Translations under genes and position numbers: made by a program
Notes under the pieces: generated by a model
The model's input: only the letters and a program-made list of their open reading frames with translations
Database searches by the model: none
What the model was told of the DNA's origin: nothing
Assembly: GCF_031143425.1 (NCBI RefSeq)
Contig: NC_090437.1
Location: forward strand, 1,178,718,863 to 1,178,782,862
Length of the DNA stretch: 64,000 nucleotides
Reading direction: 5' to 3'
From: Pleurodeles waltl
Lineage: Eukaryota; Chordata; Amphibia; Caudata; Salamandridae
Shown: piece by piece, positions 24,816 through 35,850 of the stretch
How positions within the stretch are numbered: position 1 is the stretch's first letter
How the letters are laid out: each line of letters starts with the position of its first letter

Positions 24816-25860
24816 CCCCTTCGCTGCAGGCCTTTTCCCCCTCAGGTGCCAGGCCTTTTTTTGGCTATTTGGGGCAGGGCGCGCTTAGTCCCTTATAACT
24901 CTTTGTCAACATAAGCTACCCATGCCAAATTTGCATCCTTTTTTTCCAACATCCTAGGGATTCTAGAGGTACCCAGACTTTGTGGTTTTCCCTGAACGAG
25001 GCCAAGAAATTAGCCAAAATACAGTGAAAATTTAGTTTTTTTAAAAATAATAAGAAAAAAAGGCTGCAGAAGAAGGCTTGTGTTTTTTTCCCTGAAAATG
25101 GCATCAACAAAGGGTTTGCGGTGCTACAATCATCTGCTTCCTAGCTTTCAGGAACAGGCAGACTTGAATCAGAAAACCCAATTTTTCAATGCAATTTTTG
25201 CATTTTACTGGGACTGACCCCATTTTTATGATTTTTTGTGCTTTCAGCCTACTTCCAGTGACAGAAATGGGTGTGAAACCAATGCTGGCTCTCAGAAACC
25301 TAAACATTTCTGAAAAGTAGACAAAATTCTGAATTCAGAAATGGGTAACTTGTGTAGATCCTACAAGGGTTTCCTACAGAAAATAACAAATGAAATAAAA
25401 ACATATTGAAATTGAGGTGAAAAAACAGCCATTTTCCTCTATGTTTTACTCTGTAACTTTTTCCTGCGATGTCAGATTTTTGAAAGCAATATATCGTTAC
25501 ATCTGCTGGACACTTCTGGTTGCAGGGATATATAGGGCTTGTAGGTTCATCAAGAGCCCTAGGTACCCAGAGACAATAAATGAGCTGCATCTTGCAGTGG
25601 GTTTTCATTCTATACCGGGTATACAGCAATTCATTTGCTGAAATATAAAGAGTGAAAAATAGGTATCAAGAAAACCTTTGTTTTTTCCAAAATGGGCACA
25701 AGATAAGGTGTTGAGGAGCAGTGGTTATTTGCACATCTCTGAACTCAGGGGTGCCCATACTAGCATGTGAATTACAGGGCATTTCTCAAATAGACGTCTT
25801 TTTTACACTGCCTTATATTTGGAAGGAACAAATGTAGAGAAAGACAAGGGGCAATAAAAC
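24816..25860. other. Left arm of the piggyBac-like element, non-tandem
   Basis: About 1 kb of single-copy sequence between the left TTAA and the 382-bp array. It has GGCCTTTTTTTGGC-like words near the tip and no coding frame. Confidence 0.45.
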
Positions 25861-26668
25861 TTGTTTAGCTATTCTATATTCCCCTATGTCTCCCGATAAA
25901 AATTGTACCTCACTTGTGGGGGTAGGCCTAGCGCCTGCGACAGGAAATGCCCCAAAACACAACATGGACACATCACATTTTCCCAAAGAAAACAGAGGTG
26001 TTTTTTGCAAAGTGCCTATCTGTGGATTTTGGCCTCTAGCGAAGCCGGCACCTAGGGAAACCTACTAAACCTGTGCATTTTTTAAAACTAGATACCTAGG
26101 GAAATCCAAGATGGGGTGCCTTGTGGGGCTCTCACCAGGTTATGTTACACAGAATCCTTTGCAAATCTCAAATTTGGCTAAAAACACTTTTTCCTCACAT
26201 TTCAGTGACAGAAAGGTCTGGAATCTGAGAGGACCCACACATTTCCTTCCACCCAGCGTTCCCCCAAGTCTCCCAATAAAAATAATACCTCACTTGTGTG
26301 GGTAGGCCCAGTGCCCGCTACAGGAAATGCCCCAAAGCACAACGTGGACACATAACATTTTTCCAAAGAAAACAGAGGTGTTTTTTGCAAAGTGCCTACC
26401 TGTGGATGTTGGCCTCTAGCTCAGCCGTCACCTAGGGAAACCTACCAAACCTGTGCATTTTTGAAAATTATAGATCTAGGGGAATCAAAGATGGGGTGAC
26501 TTATGGGGCTCTCACCAGGTTCTGTTACTCAGAATCGTTTGCAAACCTCAAAATGTGGCTAAAAAAACACTTTTTCCTCACATTTCGGTGACAGAAAGTT
26601 CAGTAATCTGAGAGGAGCCACACATTTCCTTCCACCCAGCATTACCCAAGTCTCCCGATAAAAATGAT

Positions 26669-27441
26669 CGGGGACGCTGTCAGGAGGGTAGGTTTATAGA
26701 CCTACGGACGTGATATAAATAATGTCAGTTCCAGTTCCTGACATGCGATTCCTAGGAGCTCTATCCTGAGACCGGGGATGGGCGACCTTATTTGACATAG
26801 CAAGTAGACTAAAGTAAGTGACTGTTTTTTTGTATTCCTCTCCCTATTAGGGTCCACATTAATTTATAGTTTGGAGAAGTCGTTAATTTTCTTTGGTCCT
26901 GATGAAGCGTCAATGGATCCAGCTGGACCACCAGATGCGAAACATGTAGACCTTATGACTAGAGGCACCATAATTGGTTCAATCCTCTTGTGTTTTTGTT
27001 GAGAGTATGTGAGCATTATTACTCACCCATTTACTCCCATCTTGCTTTTAATCTTGGTCTCCATCTTATCAACACTGATTAAATTTATGATTAATACTTT
27101 TTGATGGATAACCACTTTTATTATTTCTTTCTCTCCATTTTTGCTCAGGTACTTGAATTTAGGTACCTTATCTATATGATCTGATTCCATCCGCTACTAT
27201 CAGAGCAATACGGTTAAGAGCCCCCCTCGGGGAGCCCGTTAGGCATTGCAGCACCGGCCTAACGAGGAGCCTTCCCAATGATGAAGCCAGTCATCCAGTG
27301 TGATGCATGAGGGTTCTTGCTCCTATAGAATTAGGTCCTCTTTTTCCTTTTGATTGGAACAGTGTACCCCTTTTTTTCTTAGAATTTGCATTGGGAGATT
27401 GTACACTGGACCATTAACCTCCCGGTCCTTCCCTTTTGTAC
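26669..27441 (+). mobile_element. Penelope-like segment, copy 1
   Basis: A 773-bp foreign block begins abruptly after GATAAAAATGAT and ends where the array resumes at CTGTTACCCAG. It is non-coding. It contains a small hammerhead-like fold (26895-26952) of the type known to be associated with Penelope-like retroelements. About 260 bp of the array unit is missing at the junction, so this is a replacement and not a clean insertion. The Penelope label rests on the ribozyme type; no reverse transcriptase is present. Confidence 0.5.
26895..26952 (+). ncRNA. Small hammerhead-ribozyme-like motif
   Basis: Core CTGATGA (26899-26905) and GAAAC (26939-26943) are present. Stem I is GGTC (26895-26898) with GACC (26949-26952), perfect. 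Stem II is GCGTC (26907-26911) with GATGC (26934-26938), one G-U pair, topped by a GGATCC/GGACC hairpin. Stem III is minimal: GAAAC-AT-GTA, giving A-U and C-G pairs around two bases. Predicted cleavage follows the A of GTA (26948). One unpaired A (26906) between core and stem II departs from the standard form. Short stem III forms are known to act as dimers. Confidence 0.6.
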
Positions 27442-27970
27442 TTCTGTTACCCAGAAACCTTTGCAAACCTCAAATTTGGCTAAAAACACTTTTTCCTCAC
27501 ATTTCAGTTACAGAAAGGTCTGGAATCTGAGAGGACCCACAAATTTCCTTCCACCCAGCGTTCCCCCAAGTCTCCCAATAAAAATGATACCTCACTTGTG
27601 TGGGTAGGCCCAGTGCCCGCTACAGGAAATGCCCCAAAACACAACGTGGACACATAACATTTTTCCAAAGAAAACAGAGGTGTTTTTTGCAAAGTGCCTA
27701 CCTGTGGATGTTGGCCTCTAGCTCAGCCGTCACCTAGGGAAACCTACCAAACCTGTGCATTTTTGAAAATTAGAGATCTAGGGGAATCAAAGATGGGGTG
27801 ACTTATGGGGCTCTAACCAGGTTCTGTTACTCAGAATCGTTTGCAAACCTCAAAATGTGGCTAAAAAAACACTTTTTCCTCACATTTCGGTGACAGAAAG
27901 TTCAGTAATCTGAGAGGAGCCACACATTTCCTTCCACCCAGCATTACCCAAGTCTCCCGATAAAAATGAT

Positions 27971-28742
27971 CGGGGACGCTGTCAGGAGGGTAGGTTTATA
28001 GACCTACGGACGTGATATAAATAATGTCAGTTACAGTTCCTGACATGCGATTCCTAGGAGCTCTATCCTGAGACCGGGGATGGGCGACCTTATTTGACAT
28101 AGCAAGTAGACTAAAGTAAGTGACTGTTTTTTTGTATTCCTCTCCCTATTAGGGTCCACATTAATTTATAGTTTGGAGAAGTCGTTAATTTTCTTTGGTC
28201 CTGATGAAGCATCAATGGATCCAGCTGTACCACCAGATGGGAAACATGTAGACCTTATGACTAGAGGCACCATAATTGGTTCAATCCTCTTGTGTTTTTG
28301 TTGAGAGTATGTGAGCATTATTACTCACCCATTTACTCCCATCTTGCTTTTAATCTTGGTCTCCATCTTATCAACACTGATTAAATTTATGATTAATACT
28401 TTTTGATGGATAACCAATTTTATTATTTCTTTCTCTCCATTTTTGCTCAGGTACTTGAATTTAGGTACCTTATCTATATGATCTGATTCCATCCGCTACT
28501 ATCAGAGCAATACGTTTAAGAGCCCCCCTCGGGGAGCCCGTTAGGCATTGCAGCACCGGCCTAACGAGGAGCCTTCCCAATGATGAAGCCAGTCATCCAG
28601 TGTGATGCATGAGGGTTCTTGCTCCTATAGAATTAGGTCTTCTTTTTCCTTTTAATTGGAACAGTGTACCCCTTTTTTCTTAGAATTTGCATTGGGAGAT
28701 TGTACACTGGACCATTAACCTCCCGGTCCTTCCCTTTTGTAC
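27971..28742 (+). mobile_element. Penelope-like segment, copy 2 (tandem duplicate)
   Basis: A near-identical 772-bp copy of 26669-27441 with the same junctions on both sides. The pair belongs to a ~1.3-kb direct duplication that also includes flanking array sequence. Confidence 0.55.
28197..28254 (+). ncRNA. Hammerhead-like motif, duplicate copy with a weakened stem II
   Basis: Same layout as the copy at 26895. Stem I GGTC/GACC and the cores CTGATGA (28201-28207) and GAAAC (28241-28245) are intact. Stem II is now GCATC (28209-28213) opposite GATGG (28236-28240), so the pair next to the core is lost. Probably weaker or inactive. Confidence 0.5.
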
Positions 28743-30899
28743 TTCTGTTACCGAGAAACCTTTGCAAACCTCAAAATTTGGCTAAAAAAAGACTTTTTCC
28801 TCACATTTCGGTGATAGAATGTTCTGGAATCTGAGAGGAGCCACAAATTTCCTTCCACCCAGCGTTCCTCCAAGTCTCCTGATAAAAATGATACCTCACT
28901 TGTGTGGGTAGGGCTAGTGCCCGCGACAGGAAATGCCCCAAAACACAACTTGGACACATAAAAATTTTCCAAAGAAAACAGAGGTGTTTTTTGCAAAGTG
29001 CCCACCTGTGGATGTTGGCTTTTAGCTCAGCCGGCACCTAGGGAAACCTACCAAACCTGTGCATTTTTTAAAATTAGAGATCTAGGGCAATCAAAGATGG
29101 GGTGACTTATGGGGCTCTCACCAGGTTCTGTTACTCAGAATCGTTTCCAAACCTCAAAATGTGGCTAAAAAAACACTTTTTCCTCACATTTCGGTGACAG
29201 AAAGTTCAGTAATCTGAGAGGAGCCACACATTTACTTCCACCCAGCATTACCCAAGTCTCCCGATAAAAATGATACCTCACTTGTGTGGGTAGGCCTAGT
29301 GCCCGCGACAGGAAATGCGCCAAAACACAACGTGGACACATCAAATTGTTCCACAGAAAACAGAGGTATTTTTTGCAAAGTGCCTAGCTGTGGATTTTGG
29401 CCTCTAGCTCAGCCAGCACCTAGGGAAACCTACCAAACCTGTGCATTTCTGAAAACTAGCGACCTAGGGGAATACAAGATGGGGTGCCTTGTGGGGCTCT
29501 CACCAGGTTCTGTTACCCAGAATCCTTTGCAAACCTCAAAATTTGGCTAAAAAAACACCTTTTCCTCACATTTTGGTGACAGAAATTTCAGTAATCTGAG
29601 AGGAGCCACAAATTTCCTTCCACCCAGCATTACCCAAGTCTTCTGATAAAAATGATACCTCACTTGTGTGGGTAGGCCTAGTGCCCGCAACAGGAAATGC
29701 CCCAAAACACAACGTGGACACATCACATTTTTGCAAAGAAAACAGAGGTGTTTTTTGCAAAGTGCCTACCTGTGGATTTTGGCCTCTAGCTCAGCCAGCA
29801 CCTAGGGAAACCTACCAAACCTGTGCAGTTTTGAGAATTAGAGACCTAGGGGAATCAAAGATGGGGTGACTTATGGGGCTCTCACCAGGCTCTGTTACTC
29901 AGAATCGTTTGCAAACCTCAAAATGTGGTTAAAAAAACAAGTTTTCCTCAAATTTTGGTGACAGAAAGTTCTGGAATCTGAGAGGAGCCACAAATTTCCT
30001 TCCACCCAGCATTACCCAAGTCTCCTGATACAAATGATACCTCACTTGTGTGGGTAGGCCTAGTGCCCGCGACAGGAAATGCCCCAAAACACAATGTGGA
30101 CACATCAAATTGTTCCACAGCAAACAGAGGTATTTTTTGCAAAGTGCCTTGCTGTGTATTTTGGCCTCTAGCAAAGCCGGCACCTAGGGAAACCTACCAA
30201 ACCTGTGCATTTCCGAAAACTAGAGACCTAGGGGAATACAAGATGGGGTGCCTTGTGGGGCTCTCACCAGGTTCTGTTACCCAGAATCCTTTGCAAACCT
30301 CAAAATTTGGCTAAAAAAACACTTTTTCCTCACATTTCGGTGACAGAAAGTTCTGGACTCTGAGAGGAGCCAAAAATGTCCATCCACCCAGTGTTCCCCC
30401 AAGTCTCCCGATAAAAATTATACCTCATTTGTGTGGGTAGGCCTAGTGCCCGTGACAGGAAATGCCCAAAACACAACGTGGACACATCACATTTTTCCAA
30501 AGAAAACAGAGGTGTTTTTTGCAAAGTGCCTACCTGTGGATTTTGGCCTCTAGCTCAGCCAGCACCTAGGGAAACCTGTGCATTTTTGCAAACTAGACAC
30601 CTAGGGGAATCCAAGATGGAGTGACTTGTGGGGTTCTCACCAGGTTCTGTTACCCAGAATCCTTTGCGAATCTCAAAATTTGGCTAAAAAAACACTTTTT
30701 CCTCACATTTCGGTAACAGAAAGTTCTGGAATCTGAGAGGAGCCACAAATTTCCTTCCACCCAAGCCTCCCGATAAAAATGATACCTCACTTGTGTGGGT
30801 GGGCTAGGTGCCTGCAACAGAAGAAGGCCAAAAACCTGTAGAGATTGGGGGGTAGCACAGCGAGTTGATAAGCACATATTCTTCTTTTATACATCTTTA

Positions 30900-31280
30900 G
30901 GCTAACTCTGCTTTGGGGACCCACACAAGTGAGGTGTCATTTTACTTGGGAGACTGAGGGGAACGCTGGGGAGTAGCAATTGTGTGCTGGAGCGGTGATC
31001 CTACAAAGAAAAGTCAGGAAAATATGCTTTTTTAGGCAAATTTTGAGGTTTGCAGAGGAGTCTGGGTAAGAACATTTTGGGGTATCCACGCAAGCCACAC
31101 CTCCCTGGACTCCTTGGGGTGTCTAGTTTTAAAACATTTCTGGGTTTGGTAGGTTTCCCTAGATGAAGGCCGCACCCAGGACCAAAAACATAGGTACCCC
31201 CTACTCCCAAACACAGGTAGTTTTGTTATATATCATTTTGTTGTGTCCATGTACGTCTGTGATGTGCCAAACACTAAAAT
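30900..31280. repeat. Inverted, diverged copy of the 382-bp unit
   Basis: CCCACACAAGTGAGGTGTCA followed by TTGGGAGACTGAGGGGAACG is the reverse complement of the array's landmark region. Further right, TTTGAGGTTTGCA and TTTGGTAGGTTTCCCTAG are the reverse complements of later parts of the unit. The array therefore flips orientation near 30830-30900. Confidence 0.75.
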
Positions 31281-31789
31281 TGTGAAAAGAAATGCACTTA
31301 GATTATGTGAAAAAGACCTCTCACTCACCAACCAAGTTGGTGGCATGTTTCATCATTGGGGTCCCACCTGAGACACCTAGTGTGTCACAAGTGTGCTGCG
31401 AAGCGTGACTTCAGCGGAGCAGGTTTTGTCATTTTTACCACACGTACCGGTTGGATTTGGCACAAGGGTGAGTGATGGTTCAGTAGATCAAATCATATTA
31501 TCAAGAGGTTTCACAAAAGTGAAATGCACTGTTAATAACTGAAAGGCCAAAAAACTGAACCAATGACTCACAGCTCGTGAGTTGTAAAGCTGCATCAAGG
31601 CACCAACCGTTTTACAGTCCATTCACACACCTTTCATACATGACGTGCAGAAGACCATTCACGCCGCCAGTCACGGGCCCAGCACATTATAACACTCGCA
31701 TCGACAGACAGAGCCACTCAAGGGCCCATCACTTACATACGCCCACATGCCTGATGCAGCAGTCATACTAGCTGATGGGAGTGTGTGGA
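31281..31789. other. No recognised feature inside the piggyBac-like element
   Basis: Single-copy DNA between the inverted unit and the minisatellite. No coding frame supported. Confidence 0.35.
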
Positions 31790-32026
31790 CTGACGTTTGG
31801 CTGGCACCGCCAGCCAAGCACCACCGCACGCACACCGCCAGCCAAGCGCCAACCCAAGCACACCGCCAGCCAAGCGCCACCCCAGGCACACCGCCCACGC
31901 ACACTGCCAGCCAAGCACCACCCCACGCACACTGCCAGCCAAGCGCCACCCCACGCACACCACCAGCCAGGTGCCATCCCACACACACGGCCAGCCAAGC
32001 ACCACCCCACGCACACCGCCATCACT
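31790..32026. repeat. Minisatellite, ~28-bp CGCCAGCCAAGCACCACC unit
   Basis: Around eight imperfect copies of a unit that reads GCCAGCCAAGCRCCACCC then CACGCACAC. All three plus frames and several minus frames are open through it, giving Ala/Trp/Gly- or Pro/His-rich peptides. These are composition effects and not genes. It lies just beyond the 3' end of the piggyBac transposase remnant. Confidence 0.85.
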
Positions 32027-32172
32027 TTATTTTGTTTATAAACAACAAAGAAACCACTAACTAATTATATAATAAATACAAAACTACAAACACAAAAGCT
32101 CTAACTAAATACATGACAGTAATGCCAACCGTGAAACTGAACATATGAAAATATAAAATAGGCAGTTTACGC

Positions 32173-33959
32173 TCACGGTATTTCCCCAAAAAATTTCTTC
32201 GGGTGGTAACTCCTTAAACAGCTGGCCACACACAGTCCAGGCTTTGAAGGGCAATCGAGGCAGTACATCCGGATCTCCCTCCGGATACCTCTTTGGGCAC
32301 ATACTCTACATTTCTTAGTGGGTAAGTCTTTTTTGGGAGTGGGAGGAACGTGATCTGGAAAGTGGCAATTTTCCAATCTAGCCACATCCTCCACCACTGC
32401 TACTCTAGGAACTCATGCCTGTTCAACCACAATAAGGCTCTCTATCACTGACTCCTGAAATTTAACAAATTTCATCCTTGACTCAGGTGAACAATCCTTG
32501 AACACAATAAAAGCATTAAAAGTTGCCAAATGAAATAAATGTAGGGCCAACTTTTTATACCACACGTAAGACTTACAAAGAGCAGTGTAAGGTTCCAACC
32601 TCTGGTCTACTCTATCAACACCACCCATGTGCCTATTGTAGTCCAAAATGCACTCAGGTTTGCGCACTTTGGCAACCTGACCCCAACCAGTGAAAGGGTA
32701 AGTACTCTCATCATGGATGGTAGATTGCATGTACACATCCGTCGTGTCTGAAAATTTAGAGCTAGCAGCTCATTATTCCGCAAGGCACTGCACTGTCCCC
32801 TCTCAGGTTTTTTACAGACATGCTCCCTTGGATAGCCTTTCCGGTTAGAATGGATTGTGACATGAGCAACAGTGTCCACTTTAAACCACTCCTTGAACAA
32901 CTGCACTCCAGTGTAGAAATTATCTATGTACAAATGGTGACCTTTGTTAAACAGTCGTCTACCAAATTCCCACACAATTTTTGTCGCTTACTCCAAAAGT
33001 GGGCGGACAACCAGGAGGGTCAATACTGGAATCCCTACCAGTGTAGACCCAGAAATTATACACGTATCCTGTACTACTTTCTGACAGCATAAACAATTTA
33101 ATTCCATACCGTGCCCTCTTACTAGGACTGTACTGCTTAAAAACTAAACGCCCCTTGAAAAGGACCAAGGACTCGTCCACACTTATCTCTTTGCCTGGAA
33201 CATAGACCTCTGAAAACCGATCTACAAAATGATCAAGGACAGGCCTAATTTTAAAAAGACGGTCACAATCAGGGTGATCTCGTGGCAAGGCTAAAGCATT
33301 GTCTACAAAATGCAGCATACGAAGAAGAAGCAAATTACGTGTCATAGTTGCAGTTAATATAGCCGTTGCCATCAAGGGACTAGTAGACCTATAAGAAGCC
33401 AGTGACGGCTTACTTATCAACCCCATCAAAAAAGTCAAACCTAAAAACTTTTTCATCTCTTCCAGATATGTGGGAACCCACTGAGTAGCTCTAGACTGAG
33501 GCCTAAGTCTGGCAGCGTTGTCCCTCAAATATTGCTCCGCATACAACATAGTCTGCTCACAATCTCTTCCAAAAATACATCGTCCATAAACAAGTGAAAG
33601 GAATTGACCGGCAAAAAGTTTTCCGTATTGACTCTACAACCTGGGGGACCAGTCAATGCAGGTAACTGTGGCTGCTCCATGTTTGGGGCAATCCAGGTGT
33701 CAGATCCTCTAATGGGAAACCCTTCAGCCCTAGGCTGCTGCACTCTTGGCACATCAATGTCCTCCTCTAAAACAGGCCCTTCTTCTGCACAGAGAGTGGC
33801 TTCCTCATCAGAAGAATCCTCTCGGACAGAAAACTCACTGCCAGAATCTCTCACTTCCTCCTCTGCCTTAGATGCAGAGTCAGTCTCATAATCATGGTCA
33901 GAAGACAACTCAAAAAGCATGCCAACAACCTGCTGAGAGGTCAGTCTCCACCTAGCCAT
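32173..33959 (-). pseudogene. piggyBac-type transposase, frameshifted
   Basis: piggyBac transposases cut and paste DNA at TTAA using an RNase H-like DDD core. The start is taken at 33959 (MARWRLTSQQV), giving an acidic N-terminal region rich in Ser/Glu/Asp. The catalytic domain follows with all four expected Asp residues: ISVDESLVLFKGR (~33180), LYIDNFYTG (~32930) and GGVDRVDQ (~32605). The C-terminal Cys-rich domain (CRVCAQRG, then CLDCPSKPGLC, ~32310-32230) is present. Frame breaks occur near 33535, 32965 and 32740, and there is a stop at 32413. Length (~590 residues) is normal for the family. Recently dead, or possibly compensated in other genomic copies. Confidence 0.85.
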
Positions 33960-34031
33960 GATCCTTTCTAACAACAAATGGATTGCCAACAATAACCGAC
34001 AATAACCAGCACTAAAATAATTAATAAACAA

Positions 34032-34479
34032 AGTGTAGCTTTATCACAAAGAGTTATGTACTAAAATACTATACCACTCACTTGCCTGAAAAAGCTACTC
34101 ACCAGCAACTACTCTGCACAGACACAGCAATCACCAATGATATCCCACTAAAAAGAAAAAAGAAAAAAGAAAATTAGACATATGACAACACAAATATCAT
34201 TGTGCTCAAATCTAAGGACAATTTCACACACAATCCTGCATTTAGTACACCACCTACAAACATGTCATTCATGCATGTCAACAATACTCCTTTGGAGTAA
34301 ATTGCTTCTACTTACTTAAAACATGCAACTATGCAAACCGCAAGACAACTACTGCCAACACTGCAAGGATCCACAACAAAGGAAGCAAAAGCTTTGAACT
34401 ACAACAAAAAGAATAAAAAAACAGTTATAATCACAAATACAAACACTTCACCAGTTGACAAACACCCCGCCACCAAGAA
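34032..34479. other. Upstream region of the piggyBac transposase
   Basis: A-rich non-coding DNA upstream (on the minus strand) of the transposase start, including A/G homopolymer-like runs near 34150. It presumably held the promoter, but no specific motif is evident. Confidence 0.4.
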
Positions 34480-35445
34480 CTTAGAAATTGTCCCAGGTGC
34501 CTAAGTGGCTTCTGCCCCCCTTGGAGGCAGATGGGGGCAGAAATGGCCAACAGCTCTGTACCCTGTTTTGGGAGCGACCATTGCCAAAGAAGGTGAAAGG
34601 GGGCACGTCTTGGTGTCTTCTGCCCCCCTTGGGGGCAGATGGGCCTAAAAAAATAGCCCGATCAGCCCCAAGTGGAGCAGAAATGGCCATCAGTAATGTG
34701 CCCCCCTTTGGGGGCGACCCTTGCCAAAGGTGCCACCCCCCCACACAAAACACACACACACACACAGGATCCCTGGTGCCTAAGGTGATTCTGCCCCCCT
34801 ATGGGGCAAATGGGCGTAACAAAAATTGGCCAATCTGCCCCCAAGGGGGGCAGAAATGGCCAACAGCTCAGTACTCCCTTTAGGGGCAGACCCTTGCCAA
34901 AGGGGACAAAAGGGGGCACCCCAAGCACAAAACAAAAAAAGGGGAACAAAAAAAAATCCCTGGTGAATTGGTGGTTTCCTAAAAAAAAATAGGCCCATCT
35001 GCCCCCAAGGGGGGGCAGAAATGGCCAATACAAATTTTCCCCCCTTTGGGGGGTGAGCCTTGCCCAAGGGGTGCCGCCAGACACACAAAACACACACACA
35101 CACACCACACAATCCCTGGGGCCTAGTGGGTTTCGATCCCCCGGGGGCGAGGTTGGCCAAAAACATGGCCGATCTAGCCACAGGGGGGGCCGAAACATAT
35201 AAAAAAATATTGCCCCTGGGGCAGCGACCCTTGCCTAAGGGGTCACTGCCCAAAAACATAATGAAATTGAAGTCCCCAGTGGTCTAGTGGGTTTCGACCC
35301 CCCCTGGGGCAGATCGGCTGAAAAAATGGCCAATCTGTCCCCAGGGGGGGTCAAAACAGGATTTAAAATTGCCCCCTAGGGGAGCGACCCTTGCCCAAGG
35401 GGTCGCTCCCGTAAATAAACCAAAATGGAATTCCCTGGTGCCTAG
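34480..35445. repeat. GC-rich tandem repeat, ~110-190-bp unit with CTGCCCCC/GGGGGCAG hairpins
   Basis: A start word like CTGGTGCCTAGTGG recurs at about 34497, 34605, 34773, 34960, 35116, 35277 and 35436. Each unit holds a TCTGCCCCC word, a GGGGGCAG word, an AAAATGGCC word and a GACCCTTGCC word. The opposing C and G runs form foldbacks. Open frames in this stretch follow the repeat and are not genes. Confidence 0.8.
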
Positions 35446-35561
35446 TGGGGATTCCTGCTCCACGATCGCAGGGCAAACTCTTTCCTTGCCCCCTGTGTCT
35501 GTTTTCCCCCCTAAAAATCCCCAAAAGAGAGAGACTTACCTAAAGAAGTCCTCTCCTGCCG

Positions 35562-35699
35562 ACGCGCTGGAAGCAAATGGCTTCCAGCGCGTCCTCTGCA
35601 GCTTCTGATGACGTTGGTGCGCTGTGAACGCACCAACGTCATCAGATTGCCAAGGGGGGGGTTGGGGATGGAAGGGGAAGCGATTCCCCTTCCATCCCC
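35562..35699. repeat. Three consecutive perfect hairpins near the right end of the piggyBac-like element
   Basis: Hairpin 1: 13-bp arms 35562-35574 and 35580-35592, loop AAATG. Hairpin 2: 17-bp arms 35605-35621 and 35629-35645, loop CTGTGAA. Hairpin 3: 16-bp arms 35664-35679 and 35684-35699, loop GCGA. All arms are fully complementary. They lie 150-285 bases inside the proposed right TTAA end. Confidence 0.9.
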
Positions 35700-35850
35700 G
35701 ACTGGGGGGTGTGGGAGGGAGGCCCACAGGGGGGGGGAACGTCTGCGCTTCCCCCGTGGGCTGAGTCCAGGACAAGCTGGGCTCGTCCAGGGCACACGGG
35801 AACCGTGTGGCTGGGCGAGACCAGCTCACACCAGGCACCGGTGGGGTTAA

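Larger units (their letters stand above)
25860..30830. repeat. 382-bp tandem repeat array
   Basis: The landmark GATAAAAAT (or AATAAAAAT) recurs at 25895, 26275, 26657, 27577, 27959, 28881, 29263, 29645, 30027, 30410 and 30772. Spacing is 380-383 bases wherever the array is uninterrupted. Each unit carries ACCTCACTTGTGTGGGTAGG, AGGAAATGCCCCAAAACACA, GAAAACAGAGGTGTTTTTTG and CTAGGGAAACCTACCAAACC in that order. Because 382 is not a multiple of three, the repeated ~64-88-residue open frames are by-products, not a repeat protein. Two units are replaced in part by Penelope-like DNA. Confidence 0.9.
24816..35846 (-). mobile_element. Large piggyBac-like element (~11 kb) bounded by TTAA
   Basis: The left edge is TTAA (24812-24815) followed by CCCCTTCGCTGC. 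The right edge is GGTGGGG followed by TTAA (35847-35850), so both ends read TTAACCCC inward. Insertion at TTAA with CCC-starting inverted ends is the hallmark of piggyBac. A piggyBac transposase remnant lies inside (33959-32173, minus), which supports the assignment. Beyond the first bases the two termini are not obviously alike, so the outer limits are an inference. The extra length comes from tandem arrays, a Penelope-like segment and GC-rich repeats. Confidence 0.5.

Noticed and set aside
25860..30830. Repeated 60-88-residue frames with similar peptides (VPATGNAPKHN and antisense forms)
   Set aside because: They recur because the 382-bp unit recurs. The unit is not a multiple of three, so no continuous repeat protein can form.
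31747..32064. Several 83-105-residue frames on both strands
   Set aside because: All are readings of the 28-bp minisatellite.
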